Shown one piece after another: positions 10,119 through 20,458 of a stretch of 64,000 bases of DNA; the stretch's first letter is position 1; each line of letters starts with the position of its first letter. The notes beneath the pieces are model-generated. The model did not search any database, was not told the origin of the DNA, and saw nothing but the letters and a program-made list of their open reading frames with translations. The position numbers and the translations under genes are program-made. Location of the stretch: the NCBI GenBank assembly GCA_963556495.2, contig OY747702.1, positions 11,782,693-11,846,692 of the forward strand. Direction: 5' to 3'. The DNA comes from Valencia hispanica (lineage: Eukaryota; Chordata; Actinopteri; Cyprinodontiformes; Valenciidae).

Positions 10119-10905
10119 TCAGAATTCTGACTTTAATCTCAGAATTCTGACTTTAATCTCAGAATTCTGATATTAAAGTCAGAATTCTGAGATTAAAGTC
10201 AGAATTCTGAGATTAAAGTCAGAATTCTGACTTTAATCTCAGAATTCTGACTTTAATCTCAGAATTCTGACTTTATTCTCAGAATTCTGACTTTAATCTC
10301 AGAATTCTGACTTTAATCTCAGAATTCTGATATTAAAGTCAGAATTCTGAGATTAAAGTCAGAATTCTGACTTTAATCTCAGAATTCTGACTTTAATCTC
10401 AGAATTCTGACTTTAATCTCAGAATTCTGATATTAAAGTCAGAATTCTGAGATTAAAGTCAGAATTCTGACTTTAATCTCAGAATTCTGACTTTAATCTC
10501 AGAATTCTGACTTTAATCTCAGAATTCTGACTTTAATCTCAGAATTCTGATATTAAAGTCAGAATTCTGAGATTAAAGTCAGAATTCTGACTTTTTTCTC
10601 AGAATTCTGACTTTAATCTCAGAATTCTGACTTTATTCTCAGAATTCTGACTTTAATCTCAGAATTCTGACTTTAATCTCAGAATTCTGATATTAAAGTC
10701 AGAATTCTGAGATTAAAGTCAGAATTCTGACTTTAATCTCAGAATTCTGACTTTAATCTCAGAATTCTGACTTTAATCTCAGAATTCTGAGATTAAAGTC
10801 AGAATTCTGAGATTAAAGTCAGAATTCTGACTTTATTCTCAGAATTCTGACTTTAATCTCAGAATTCTGACTTTTTTCTCAGAATTCTGACTTTATTCTC
10901 AGAAA
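10119..10905. repeat. Left subterminal array of 20-bp palindrome units
   Basis: About 39 units. Each is a perfect 12-bp palindrome, TCAGAATTCTGA, followed by an 8-bp spacer. The spacer is CTTTAATC (forward) or its reverse complement GATTAAAG, with variants TATTAAAG, CTTTATTC and CTTTTTTC. The spacer orientation changes back and forth along the array, and TATTAAAG stands at most forward-to-reverse changes. The array lies between the terminal repeat and the first exon of the HECT gene. Likely roles are transposase binding sites, a promoter/enhancer, or both. Confidence 0.95.
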
Positions 10906-10977
10906 CCTAAGAAAAAAAAGGTTCTTTTACAAACAAGGAACTGATTTGGTGTAACTGCGGGAGAGCAAGGGAGGAAC

Positions 10978-11052
10978 ATGTCAGATATTGAGGATTTTCT
11001 TCGACACAGAGGAGTCTCAGAAGACCAAATATTGTCGTTGGAGGAGCAAAAG
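10978..11052 (+). CDS. HECT-ligase gene, exon 1 (SAM-like N-terminus)
   Basis: The ATG at 10978 opens 25 codons (MSDIEDFLRHRGVSEDQ then ILSLEEQK) ending AAG|GTGGGT, a canonical donor in phase 0. It joins the exon at 12880, also phase 0, across a 1.8-kb intron. The same exon, with the same coding sequence, is present in the right arm at 20387-20313. A short GC-richer leader (10940-10977) precedes the ATG; no TATA box is seen. The start choice is supported by the identity of both copies and by the absence of an upstream in-frame ATG in this leader. Confidence 0.75.
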
Positions 11053-12223
11053 GTGGGTAAAACAGATATTTTCTGGTTCGATTTTGTACATTACAGTAAA
11101 CAATGTGAAGCCATGTCTCGAATTAGGCTAGCTTGCATGCTATCATAAGCTAAACATAAGTGAATGTAATGTTAACTCAATGAGCGGATCGCCGACCCTT
11201 TTTATCGGCTGATTGCAATATTACAACCACATTGTTATGTCTTCACTGTTTATCTTTATACAATTCACATACATAACGCACATCAGCCAACCTTCAGTGC
11301 ATGATATAACGTTACCGTAGCGGTCTCTAGTTAAAGTGCCTGAGAGAAATTCCGTTGAAAATTGCCAGTGTGAGGTTATTGTGTATTGAGTTGTATTTTA
11401 TTGCACATCCTCCCTGAATAAATAAAGAGAATGAATGAACTTCAAAGACCTTATGATCGAGTGCGCGAGTACTGATTATTCATAGCCTTATTGTAAGTAG
11501 GGTTGCCAACCGTCCCTTAAAATACGTCATCGTCCCGTATTTGACTATTAAATGTGCCGCCCCGTTTTGAACTAATAAGGGACGCTATTTGTTCTGTATT
11601 TTCATAAATGTCTATCATGTGTGTCCGTCATAGACTTCGTACTGCTTTATTCTAACTACGTAGCTTATATAAACATAAAAATCACCCTACATTCAGCAAA
11701 ACTGTTCTAACGGCGGGATCAAACGGGACCGCAAATTGTTTGTTTGCGGCTCGCGAGTGATGCGCGCTCAGGATTGATCAGGTAGACACACACAAGATAC
11801 TGGCCATCCTTGGCTGGAAAAGATCTGTATAGATGAACACAAGGCAAACTGTAAACAATGCAGCCAGTGTTCTCAGTAGCACACAGAACACTTGCTGCAC
11901 AGCACAGCAGGCACACAACGAAGCAGAAAACACACGTCTGTGAGACTTCTGCGACATTTAGGCAAAAATATTCAGAATAGATTACATGTGTTGTGCTTTT
12001 TCAAAGATGTCTCGGCCATGTGCAATTTTATTTTTGTTGGATTAATTGTAGAGGATTCATCTCTATTAATTTAGAACAAGCCAATTTTGTGATAGATTAA
12101 AGATTTCCAATTTATTCATTTTGCTGACACAGAGAAGTGGATGTTTTCCTTATCCACCAGCATGCCAAAAACCACATCAAATATGACATTTTCTGCTAGT
12201 AACACTGATAAATTTGTGTATAT

Positions 12224-12770
12224 TGTCGGCTTCCTATCATAATATGCTCTGCAACTCACTTTCTACTCAGAGAGGTGGGGGCGCCGAACTCCAAAACCCC
12301 GGCGGGAACTGTTTCAAAATAAGACCCAGAACTGAGAGACAGAGAGTAAAAAACAACACACACAAACAACAGATATCTGTTTCACAGTGGATGCACCTGC
12401 AGATGGGAGCCAGAAAAGATCTGACTCGCTTCTCTACAAGGGTGTACCATTTTTATTACAGAAGAACAAAGAACATATCACATGACTCCTCTCTCCTCCT
12501 TCTACATCTTGACAGGTCATACATTTTCTCCAGGTCTCCTGACCGTACCAGGAACTAGAGTTATAACCGATCCTCCCTGCTTTCAGTTCATATCTTTACG
12601 CAAGAGTTTGTTTACTTAAAACCTTAACCCCATAAAGTACTGGTAAAGAGTCATGTTTTACTACCCTGAATAATATAAACAGGCCTATTACTTCTAAAGC
12701 TTAAAAAAGATATAATTAAAACATATGTACTGCATAATAAAAAATAGCCTCAAAAAAGTAGAATACAACA
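12224..12770. mobile_element. Solo-LTR-like insertion, 547 bp
   Basis: The right arm reads straight through GTGTATATACATCTC, while the left arm has 547 bp inserted within it, flanked by ATAT on both sides (12220-12223 and 12771-12774). The insert begins TGTCGG and ends ACAACA, the TG...CA form of a long terminal repeat, and has an AATAAA near its right end. No coding sequence is present. A solo LTR, left by recombination of a full retroelement, is the best reading. A different kind of short insertion is possible, because 4 bp of duplication in an AT dinucleotide run is weak on its own. Confidence 0.6.
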
Positions 12771-12879
12771 ATATACATCTCTTTTCAGTGAACAGTTTAT
12801 TCCAGACAATTTAATTTGAGTCTCAAGAACAAATATGTGCTTTACTGAATATCAATTTCTTTGTTTTGTCTTTTTGCAG

Positions 12880-14664
12880 ATCGACAGCAGTGTCATACTG
12901 CTGATGGATGATGCAACCCTGGCAAACTATATCCCCTCCTATGGTGACCGGATCGCCCTTTTCAACTTCTGCAAGAGTAAAAAACCTGTGTCAAAACGAA
13001 AGCAAGGGCTTTTAGATAAACTCCGTGAGAAAATGAAACTCAGAAAGGACAGTTCCACAGAAGATACATCAAACAGAGACACAAGTACAACCCATTCAAA
13101 AAAGCTAAAGTCAGTAAGAAATGTGGAAATAGGCTGGATTCACAATGATGGAAAGGTGACCAAACAGGTCAGGGCCAAGCAGGGTGGTGGCACCAGAAAA
13201 ATAAAACTGTCAACTGATGCTGGAATAGAAGATATACTTCAAGAAGGGAAGAAGCTTTTTTTCACTGATGGAACGTCTACAAAAGGATCAGTATTAGATT
13301 TTGATTTTGAGGTGTGGGACTTTAAACAGAACTGCCTTACAGATGATACTTGTCTGACTATAGGTAGCATGTATGAGGCTGAGAAGATGACAATGTTGCG
13401 ATTTTACATTGCAACCAAGCAAAAAGAAATGGATGAAAATGCCAGTGATGCGTCTGATGTGATCCTTGTTTCAGCAACCAGTGCCAGTGAAGCCGGTGTA
13501 GCAGAACGACAAACAGGAGATGTCATGAATGACACAGATCAGCCCCAACTTTCTCCAGAAACATCCATTGATTCTGGAATTATTACCTTTGGTGCGGTTT
13601 ACAGCTTGGAAGAAGACACAGAGGACACGCTGCTCTTTGAGGGTTTTGTTATTCCCGCCAGTCCAGCTCACCCAGATGATGTGATAACAATAACCATTCA
13701 TCATGGGAACACTTTCCAAGACATGATAACTGCCTTCTCTGATGCAGAGATTTTGTACAAAGCACTGAATGTGAAACGCATACTTCCAGACAACACGGAG
13801 GAAGCAGGCAGTGGATCTGGGGTACTAAGAGATGTTCTCAGCTGCTTCTGGCAGGAATTCTATGAGAGATGCACACTTGGTGCAACAGTCAAAGTGCCTT
13901 TCATTCGCCACGATTATTCCGCAGAAAAGTGGAAGGCAGTTGGCAGAGTCCTTGTAAGAGGTTACCTCGACTTTCAGTACTTGCCAAACAAACTGGCTCT
14001 ACCCTTCCTTGAGCAGGTGCTTTTTAATTGCATTTACAGTGATGTTAAAGCACATTTCCTGCAGTTTGTGAGCAACCAGGAACGTGAGGTTTTGAAACAA
14101 GCAATGAGTGATTTCTCACAAGTTGATCATGATGATCTTCTGGTAATTCTTGATGGCTACGGCTGTAGAAAGAGAATCACAGCTGAGACTCTTACAACGA
14201 TCCTGGATGAAATCGCACACAAAGAGGTTGTCCAAAAACCGATGTTTGTTATTAACTCCTGGAGGGAAATCACCATGCATGATCTCTCCATCACTCCAGA
14301 TCATCTCACAAAGTTGCTGTCTGACTTGCAACCATCCACAAAGAAGGTCTGCCAACTGCTTAAGTTTGGTGAGGATATAACTCCAAAACAAAAGGAAGTG
14401 GGGAATCATCTGAAAAGATTCGTCAGAGAGCTGGATGAAATCAAACTTCAGAAGTTTTTGAGGTTCTGCACAGGATCTGATCTCATTGTGACAGACAGTA
14501 TCAATGTGGAATTTAAACAAATGACAGAGTTCACTAGAAGACCAATAAGGCACACATGTGGGAAGATTCTGCACATTGCTGAAAGTTACGAAAACTTCCC
14601 AGATTTCCGTTCAGAATTCAACGCTGTTCTTGAAAGCAATGTCTGGGTAATGGACATTGTCTAG
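12880..14664 (+). CDS. HECT-type E3 ubiquitin ligase carried by the transposon, exon 2
   Basis: The exon starts after TTTTTGCAG and continues exon 1 (10978-11052) in frame to a TAG at 14662-14664, giving a 619-residue protein. Domains in order: SAM-like module (about 1-56, ending YIPSYGDRIALFNFC), a basic Ser/Lys linker (57-110), a region with EIGWIHNDGK and FDFEVWDF (110-205), an acidic Ser/Thr linker, then the HECT domain from about 289. The C-lobe ends with RHTCGKILHIAESY, where Cys585 is the expected thioester cysteine. It would accept ubiquitin from an E2 and pass it to a substrate. Relatives are the many 'G2/M-phase-specific E3 ligase-like' genes of fish. The first 31 residues of this exon lie inside the duplicated arm. 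The reading frame is intact. Confidence 0.85.
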   Translation: MDSSVILLMDDATLANYIPSYGDRIALFNFCKSKKPVSKRKQGLLDKLREKMKLRKDSSTEDTSNRDTSTTHSKKLKSVRNVEIGWIHNDGKVTKQVRAKQGGGTRKIKLSTDAGIEDILQEGKKLFFTDGTSTKGSVLDFDFEVWDFKQNCLTDDTCLTIGSMYEAEKMTMLRFYIATKQKEMDENASDASDVILVSATSASEAGVAERQTGDVMNDTDQPQLSPETSIDSGIITFGAVYSLEEDTEDTLLFEGFVIPASPAHPDDVITITIHHGNTFQDMITAFSDAEILYKALNVKRILPDNTEEAGSGSGVLRDVLSCFWQEFYERCTLGATVKVPFIRHDYSAEKWKAVGRVLVRGYLDFQYLPNKLALPFLEQVLFNCIYSDVKAHFLQFVSNQEREVLKQAMSDFSQVDHDDLLVILDGYGCRKRITAETLTTILDEIAHKEVVQKPMFVINSWREITMHDLSITPDHLTKLLSDLQPSTKKVCQLLKFGEDITPKQKEVGNHLKRFVRELDEIKLQKFLRFCTGSDLIVTDSINVEFKQMTEFTRRPIRHTCGKILHIAESYENFPDFRSEFNAVLESNVWVMDIV

Positions 14665-14787
14665 ATTACCACAACCCACACCATAACAACCTTCTACAAA
14701 TATTATGTTGCTTATGAAGTCATATTGAACAGTTGTAGAGGATGTTGAGGAATACATTCTATAGAATTTACTTATCTAGCTACACAA

Positions 14788-14793
14788 AATAAA
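14788..14793 (+). terminator. Polyadenylation signal candidate of the HECT gene
   Basis: AATAAA about 124 bp after the HECT stop codon. A second AATAAA lies near 15956. Either could end the transcript before the convergent integrase gene. Confidence 0.4.
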
Positions 14794-14799
14794 TGTTAA

Positions 14800-16104
14800 T
14801 GAATATGATTCTAATTTCCAAAATTGTGCAGCATCCATTTGAGAAGTTGTTCCAAATTACAACCGAATTGTCTAAAAATGTAGCAAATCCGGCATCCACG
14901 TAGTAACTTGAATATATTGGCAGATAAATAAGAGCCCTGAACAGTTGGCTCAATTCTTCCTGAATAACTATCACAAAAAAGGTCATAGTAAAACTGATAG
15001 TTGACATAATGGGAATTTAATGTTTGCTTTTGCGCAAAACACTTGTTTATTGGTTTTCAGTGGGGGTTTTTTTTATTCATGCAAATTGTTTTTGCATTCT
15101 TCATCGTTACAGAATTTTACATCATATCCTGTTGCAGAATTCTATGGGTACAGTTAAAATATAATTCCCCAGTTACTGATAGAAAGTCTTTACATGTGAG
15201 TGTTCTGACTTGTTTGTGGTAACTAATGAAACTACTGTGTTGCATTCTTACATGTTCTAATTCCACAATCATATATATCCTGTTAACCAGCATCTTTGCA
15301 CAACAAATTCCTGTTAATTTAGGCATACATAAACTTTCATTTGTATTTAATCTCGCATTGAAACATTATGTTCAGGTTCAGCACTCATAAATCTTTTAAT
15401 GCTTCGATTAGAATCATTTATAAAAGATAAATTAAATATTGTCAAGTATCTTGTTCATCTTAAATGGATAGTTTGTGTCACAGGTGTCACATTGTTAAAC
15501 AAATCTCCTGCAATGCATGTTACTTACTGAAAAAAATAGTACAGAAAATATGAGGGGGACATGAAACCAATTTTCTGACATATGTGAAGACTTGTTTAAA
15601 TGGTAGTGTAACATATGTATGCTTCTTTGTGGAGCAAAACTTGTGATCCCATCATGAAGGGAGCACAAAATAGTTTTTATGTCCCATCTGGCTATGATTT
15701 TTTTGTAACACCAGTTTTTTCTGTTACACTGTGCAAGAAGACCGCCATGTTCATTTGCCATTATCTTGGCCAACTGTTTCATTTATTCCAGTTTACTCTG
15801 AGAGCAGATTTATTATGGTACACACCAAAGGCTTTTATTGAGTTATTTGTATGCCCTATTTTCATTTTCAAGCATAAGACAATTGTGAAATGCTAAAGAT
15901 GCATTTAAACTGATGTTTTAATCAGTTGTTTAGATGTTTTAAACTTCAATTTTCAATAAAATGTTGATTCTTCTACCAAATGTGTATTCTGGTAATTTGT
16001 GAAAGTGTTGATTTTATGCTCGTCAGGCTACTTCAAGTTGGTGAAAAGATTACAGAAAAACAAACATGAACTTCAAATATAATTAATTTTTTGGTCAGAT
16101 GACA
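14800..16104. other. Non-coding spacer between the two convergent genes
   Basis: AT-rich sequence with no coding signal. It holds the likely 3' UTRs of the HECT gene (plus strand) and of the integrase gene (minus strand; a TTTATT at about 15782, read as AATAAA on the minus strand). Confidence 0.5.
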
Positions 16105-16428
16105 TTAAATAATTTGAAGTATTTCCTCCCGTAACTTGATGTACAGATCTGCTGCAGTAAAAGGATCTGCTGGAGCCTCCCACCCATTCTCCTCCATCAG
16201 TAGACAGCACAGTTCAAACACAGTTTGATCACATGGAAACTCTCCCTTGGGAGTACACTCCTCTGCACACAAAATAACTTCCTCCATAGAAGTAGGTTTT
16301 TGTCTATCCTCAGCATCATAGAGCTCTGGGAATGAGTACATCACAACTGGCCGGCCTGACACAGCACCACCACTTCTTGGTCTGATCCTGTGTGCATTCC
16401 ATGTGTTGACAACTTTGTCAAGTTCCTC
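16105..16428 (-). CDS. Integrase-like transposase, last exon
   Basis: On the minus strand, TTCCTGTGCAG is followed by GAGGAACTTGAC: a canonical acceptor at 16429-16430 that begins the exon in phase 0. It encodes 107 residues (EELDKVVNTWNAHRIRP ... EEILQII) and ends at TGA/TAA near 16105. NTWNxHRIRP and SGRP are typical of the C-terminal tail that follows the catalytic core of integrase-type transposases, and the C-terminal part is rich in Glu/Leu. It pairs with the donor CAG|GTAAA at 18042/18041, giving an intron of 1.6 kb. Confidence 0.75.
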   Translation of the reverse strand, partial: EELDKVVNTWNAHRIRPRSGGAVSGRPVVMYSFPELYDAEDRQKPTSMEEVILCAEECTPKGEFPCDQTVFELCCLLMEENGWEAPADPFTAADLYIKLREEILQII

Positions 16429-18041
16429 CTGCACAGGAAGAAGCATTGTAAATACTGATTACTAACAGTATTTAAGCAGTTTATAGTCAAGGCAGCCACC
16501 TTAACGTGTCCGCCACCACCTTAACTAAAGTTGAAGACATGAAAGACCTGTAAGTTAATTAAAATCTTTCTACATCATGCACACCTAGCATAAAAAGTCT
16601 GAGTGACAGAAAAGGGAGGCAATATAGCCTTTAAAAAATCAGTGTGTCATATTTTTATCACACAACAGAAATTATAATAAGGTTTGTTGAAGATAATTAA
16701 TTGAGACGGCTAACCAAAAGAAATTGCACTCGTTTAATTTTTGTTTTGTTTCAGAAAGCAAGTTAGAATCTTCCTAAACATTTAAATGTATAACATCAAT
16801 GAATAACTGGGCTTTTGGTTGCAGAATACCTAGCCAACATAAAATGCACCATGGGTAATTTTGGGGTCACTTTTTGTGTTTTGGAAATAGGAATTATTCG
16901 GGTCCAGAATTATGCATGGCACTGGTCAAAAAAGAGAAGGGCTTTGATTTTTAGAACAGTGCTATAAAATCCATCAAAAATTAACTAACATTATTTTTTC
17001 AAATCAGAACTGAAAATGAAGTCAATAAACAAACAGAATTGCCTCCTATTTTTTTTTTTTGTCTAGTCTTCATTTCATTTTGAATCTCCTTAACTAGTTA
17101 TAACTGTAAGGTAAAGTCACTTTATCAGACATACAGATGTACAGTGAAATTCAATTGAAAGTCATGGAATCAAACTCAATGCACACTAAATTTTAACATT
17201 GTAATAGTTGATACTTAGTCAACTGACCTAGTAGTGAAAAACACGAAGAGGTAGAGATTTAAGATGATGAATCAAACCGTTTAGATATGATTTTGTTTTA
17301 TTTACTTGGTTTAGCGGACCTAGGGCTACACAATTAATAATATTTTGATCATAATTTTGGCCTCCCCTTAATCAAAGTAGCAGGTCTGATGACCATTATT
17401 GTTGTTTATAAATCATTGTCTGTCCATAGTAAACTCAGTGATGTCATTTAATATAGTGTTATTTAAACAATTCATCAGCAATGCTCTGTGTATATTCTCA
17501 AAATGATTATATGCACAACATGCCTCCTCAGTACTATTTACACTCATGCGCACAAGAGTCAGCAGAGTGATTCAGTGGGACAGTAGGTGCACTAAGGGGT
17601 CAAATAAAGTGAAAATATAATTATGATAAATAATTGGGATCACAATATTGATTAAAATAATTGTGATTGGGGTGGTGTGTGGCGCAACGGGTTACGCGGC
17701 CATCCCATATTCAGAGGTTACAGCTCCTTAAAGGCCTTGCTCAGGGGCCCACAGTGGTTCACCTCATTTGCTAGCCCTGGGACTTGAACCCAGGTTCTCC
17801 ACACCCAATACGTTGAATGAATGATCAAGCTTAGAAACATATTTGTAAAAATTTAAAGAATCTTAACTTTTTTTCTAAAAGGAAAACAGTCTCCTGACAT
17901 GATGCAAAATAAAACTTCTACTAATATGATTTGTACATTTTAGAACAAATACACTCAATGAAAAACAAGCAGTACTTAATGTATTACTGTGACTTAATAC
18001 AGTTATGATTGACTCATTTCAGTGATTATAAGGATTTTTAC
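16429..18041 (-). other. Intron of the integrase gene
   Basis: Flanked by CAG|GTAAA at its 5' side and TGCAG| at its 3' side on the minus strand. It is AT-rich and contains a short SINE-like repeat near 17668-17815 and nothing else I recognise. Confidence 0.65.
17668..17815. repeat. SINE-like repeat
   Basis: A GC-richer segment with TGGCGCAACGGG, which resembles a tRNA A box, and near the other end GGGACTTGAACCC, whose reverse complement resembles a tRNA B box. The two boxes do not share an orientation, so a composite or degenerate tRNA-derived repeat is possible. It has no coding capacity. Confidence 0.35.
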
Positions 18042-18904
18042 CTGAACAAGATTTAGAAAACAGAACTGAATGAGATTTTGTCCAAAAAATCTCCTGTAAA
18101 GTGACCATCATCTTGGAATGTTTGGAACATGTTCATCCAGAACTGCGCACTCTGTTTGCGAAGGGTACTCCACCACCCCTCAATCCGCTGGATGGCTGTG
18201 CTTCTTCCATAAAGGAAACTTCTCTCACCTGCAAAACTGTCTGGGTGGTTCCTCCGTAAAAAGATCTGCATGTCTCTTACACAGACATTTTCAGTGCCCC
18301 TGTCTGCTCGAATCCTCTCAGGGCATCCACCTATGTTAGAGACTGTTCTGATGAAATACCCAGCAACAAGTTTGGGGTCATTGTTTGTGGTGAAAGCCTC
18401 CATCCATAACACATATCGACTGTAGCCATCTATGCAGCCATGAATGGCAATGCCATAAGGTTTTAATTTATCATAGCCGTCTATGTGCCAGAGTGCATTT
18501 GGCCCACTGCAGATGTACTGACGTCTCCTCAAGCGTCTTGCTCTTCTTAATTCCACACCTTGCGGGTCCACCAGCTTAATGATGCATCTTATGGTTTCTT
18601 GTGATACAACAAATCCACATTGAACTGCACGAAGATGTAGCCAGCGATAACCCTGCATCTGTCCATTTGTCATGATCTCATTGTGGACAAAAGCCAGAAC
18701 TTCATCCAAATCTGATTGATTTTTCCTTCGAAAAAGTCCAAGTCTTTTACATATTCTCTTTAAAGTCCGGATGCTTAATACTATCTGATTGTTTTGTGCT
18801 AAAATAGCAAGTATTTCTTTGTTACTAAAAGAAAGTCTGAAGTAAAGTTTGATTAAGTAATCCAACTCTGGCACAGGAGGCATTGTTGATGTTGAATGGC
18901 AAAA
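18042..18904 (-). CDS. DDE integrase-like transposase, catalytic exon (frameshifted near its end)
   Basis: From the ATG at 18883, an N-terminal helix-turn-helix-like stretch (about 1-60) is followed by an rve-type core. The catalytic triad is visible: Asp135 in WHIDGYD, Asp194 in RADRGTEN, Glu235 in RIEGWWSTLRK, a D-x58-D-x40-E spacing, with CIDGYSRYV between the first two. The frame runs past this core but shifts by one base in an A-run near 18074-18085; in the other frame it reaches the donor CAG|GTAAA. The exon may start upstream at 18904, where TTT follows a TTAG acceptor in phase 0. It would cut and join the element ends. Because of the shift, this copy is probably inactive unless the missing base is an assembly error. 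Confidence 0.8.
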
Positions 18905-18922
18905 CTAATGTCAACGATTACA

Positions 18923-19036
18923 TTAATTTGAAAGGACAACTGTGCAGAAGTTGAAAAGGGCGATCCGGTCACCATAGGAGGGGATATAGTTTGCCAGGGT
19001 TGCATCATCCATCAGCAGTATGACACTGCTGTCGAT
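18923..19036 (-). CDS. Integrase gene, SAM-like exon 2 in the right arm
   Basis: After TTTTTGCAG on the minus strand, 31 codons repeat the left-arm exon 2 (IDSSVILLMDDATL ... FNFC), then diverge to TVVLSN and TAA at 18925-18923. The arms part just after TTCTGCA. Joined to exon 1 (20387-20313) it gives a stand-alone 62-residue SAM-like protein. In the same frame, a 36-bp GT...AG stretch (18940-18905) separates it from the integrase frame, so splicing it out would fuse the SAM module to the transposase; 36 bp is very short for a vertebrate intron. Confidence 0.55.
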   Translation of the reverse strand: MDSSVILLMDDATLANYIPSYGDRIALFNFCTVVLSN

Positions 19037-20312
19037 CTGCAAAAAGACAAAACAAAGAAATTGATATTCAGTAAAGCACATATTTGTTCTTGAGACTCAA
19101 ATTAAATTGTCTGGAATAAACTGTTCACTGAAAAGAGATGTATATACACAAATTTATCAGTGTTACTACCAGAAAATGTCATATTTGATGTGGTTTTTGG
19201 CATGCTGGTGGATAAGGAAAACATCCACTTCTCTGTGTCAGCAAAATGAATAAATTGGAAATCTTTAATCTATCACAAAATTGGCTTGTTCTAAATTAAT
19301 AGATATGAATCCTCTACAATTAATCCAACAAAAATAAACTTGCACATGGCCGAGACATCTTTGAAAAACCACAACACATGTAATCTATTCTGAATATTTT
19401 TGCCTAAATGTCGCAGAAGTCTCACAGACATGTGTTTTCTGCTTCGTTGTGTGCCTGCTGTGCTGTGCAGCAAGTGTTCTGTGTGCTACTGAGAACACTG
19501 GCTGCATTGTTTACAGTTTGCCTTGTGTTCATCTATACAGATCTTTTCCAGCCAAGGATGGCCAGTATCTTGTGTGTGTCTACCTGATCAATCCTGAGCG
19601 CGCATCACTCGAGAGCCGCAAACAAACAATTTGCGGTCCCGTTTGATCCCGCCGTTAGAACAGTTTTGCTGAATGTAGGGTGATTTTTATGTTTATATAA
19701 GCTACGTAGTTAGAATAAAGCAGTACGAAGTCTATGACGGACACACATGATAGACATTTATGAAAATACAGAACAAATAGCGTCCCTTATTAGTTCAAAA
19801 CGGGGCGGCACATTTAATAGTCAAATACGGGACGATGACGTATTTTAAGGGACGGTTGGCAACCCTACTTACAATAAGGCTATGAATAATCAGTACTCGC
19901 GCACTCGATCATAAGGTCTTTGAAGTTCATTCATTCTCTTTATTTATTCAGGGAGGATGTGCAATAAAATACAACTCAATACACAATAACCTCACACTGG
20001 CAATTTTCAACGGAATTTCTCTCAGGCACTTTAACTAGAGACCGCTACGGTAACGTTATATCATGCACTGAAGGTTGGCTGATGTGCGTTATGTATGTGA
20101 ATTGTATAAAGATAAACAGTGAAGACATAACAATGTGGTTGTAATATTGCAATCAGCCGATAAAAAGGGTCGGCGATCCGCTCATTGAGTTAACATTACA
20201 TTCACTTATGTTTAGCTTATGATAGCATGCAAGCTAGCCTAATTCGAGACATGGCTTCACATTGTTTACTGTAATGTACAAAATCGAACCAGAAAATATC
20301 TGTTTTACCCAC

Positions 20313-20387
20313 CTTTTGCTCCTCCAACGACAATATTTGGTCTTCTGAGACTCCTCTGTGTCGAAGAAAATCCTCAATATCTGACAT
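20313..20387 (-). CDS. Integrase gene, SAM-like exon 1 in the right arm
   Basis: This is the inverted copy of the left-arm exon 1, with the same 25 residues and the same AAG|GTGGGT donor. It lies directly inside the right subterminal array, so the integrase gene presumably has the same promoter as the HECT gene. Intron 1 (19037-20312) matches the left-arm intron apart from the 547-bp insertion there. Confidence 0.7.
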
Positions 20388-20458
20388 GTTCCTCCCTTGC
20401 TCTCCCGCAGTTACACCAAATCAGTTCCTTGTTTGTAAAAGAACCTTTTTTTTCTTAG

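Noticed and set aside
10119..10905. CRISPR array
   Set aside because: Regular 20-bp units, but the spacers are only two words in two orientations, and the setting is a eukaryotic transposon; a CRISPR would have unique spacers.
11719..12074. Short frames repeated in both arms of the transposon
   Set aside because: They lie inside intron 1, and their conservation follows from arm identity, not from coding constraint.
12214..12558. 114-codon frame inside the LTR-like insertion
   Set aside because: No resemblance to any family, and it crosses the insertion boundary (12224).
16105..18904. Ty3/Gypsy or Ginger origin of the integrase
   Set aside because: No H2C2 zinc finger, chromodomain, reverse transcriptase or LTR is near it, and the ends are TIRs with a 6-bp duplication.
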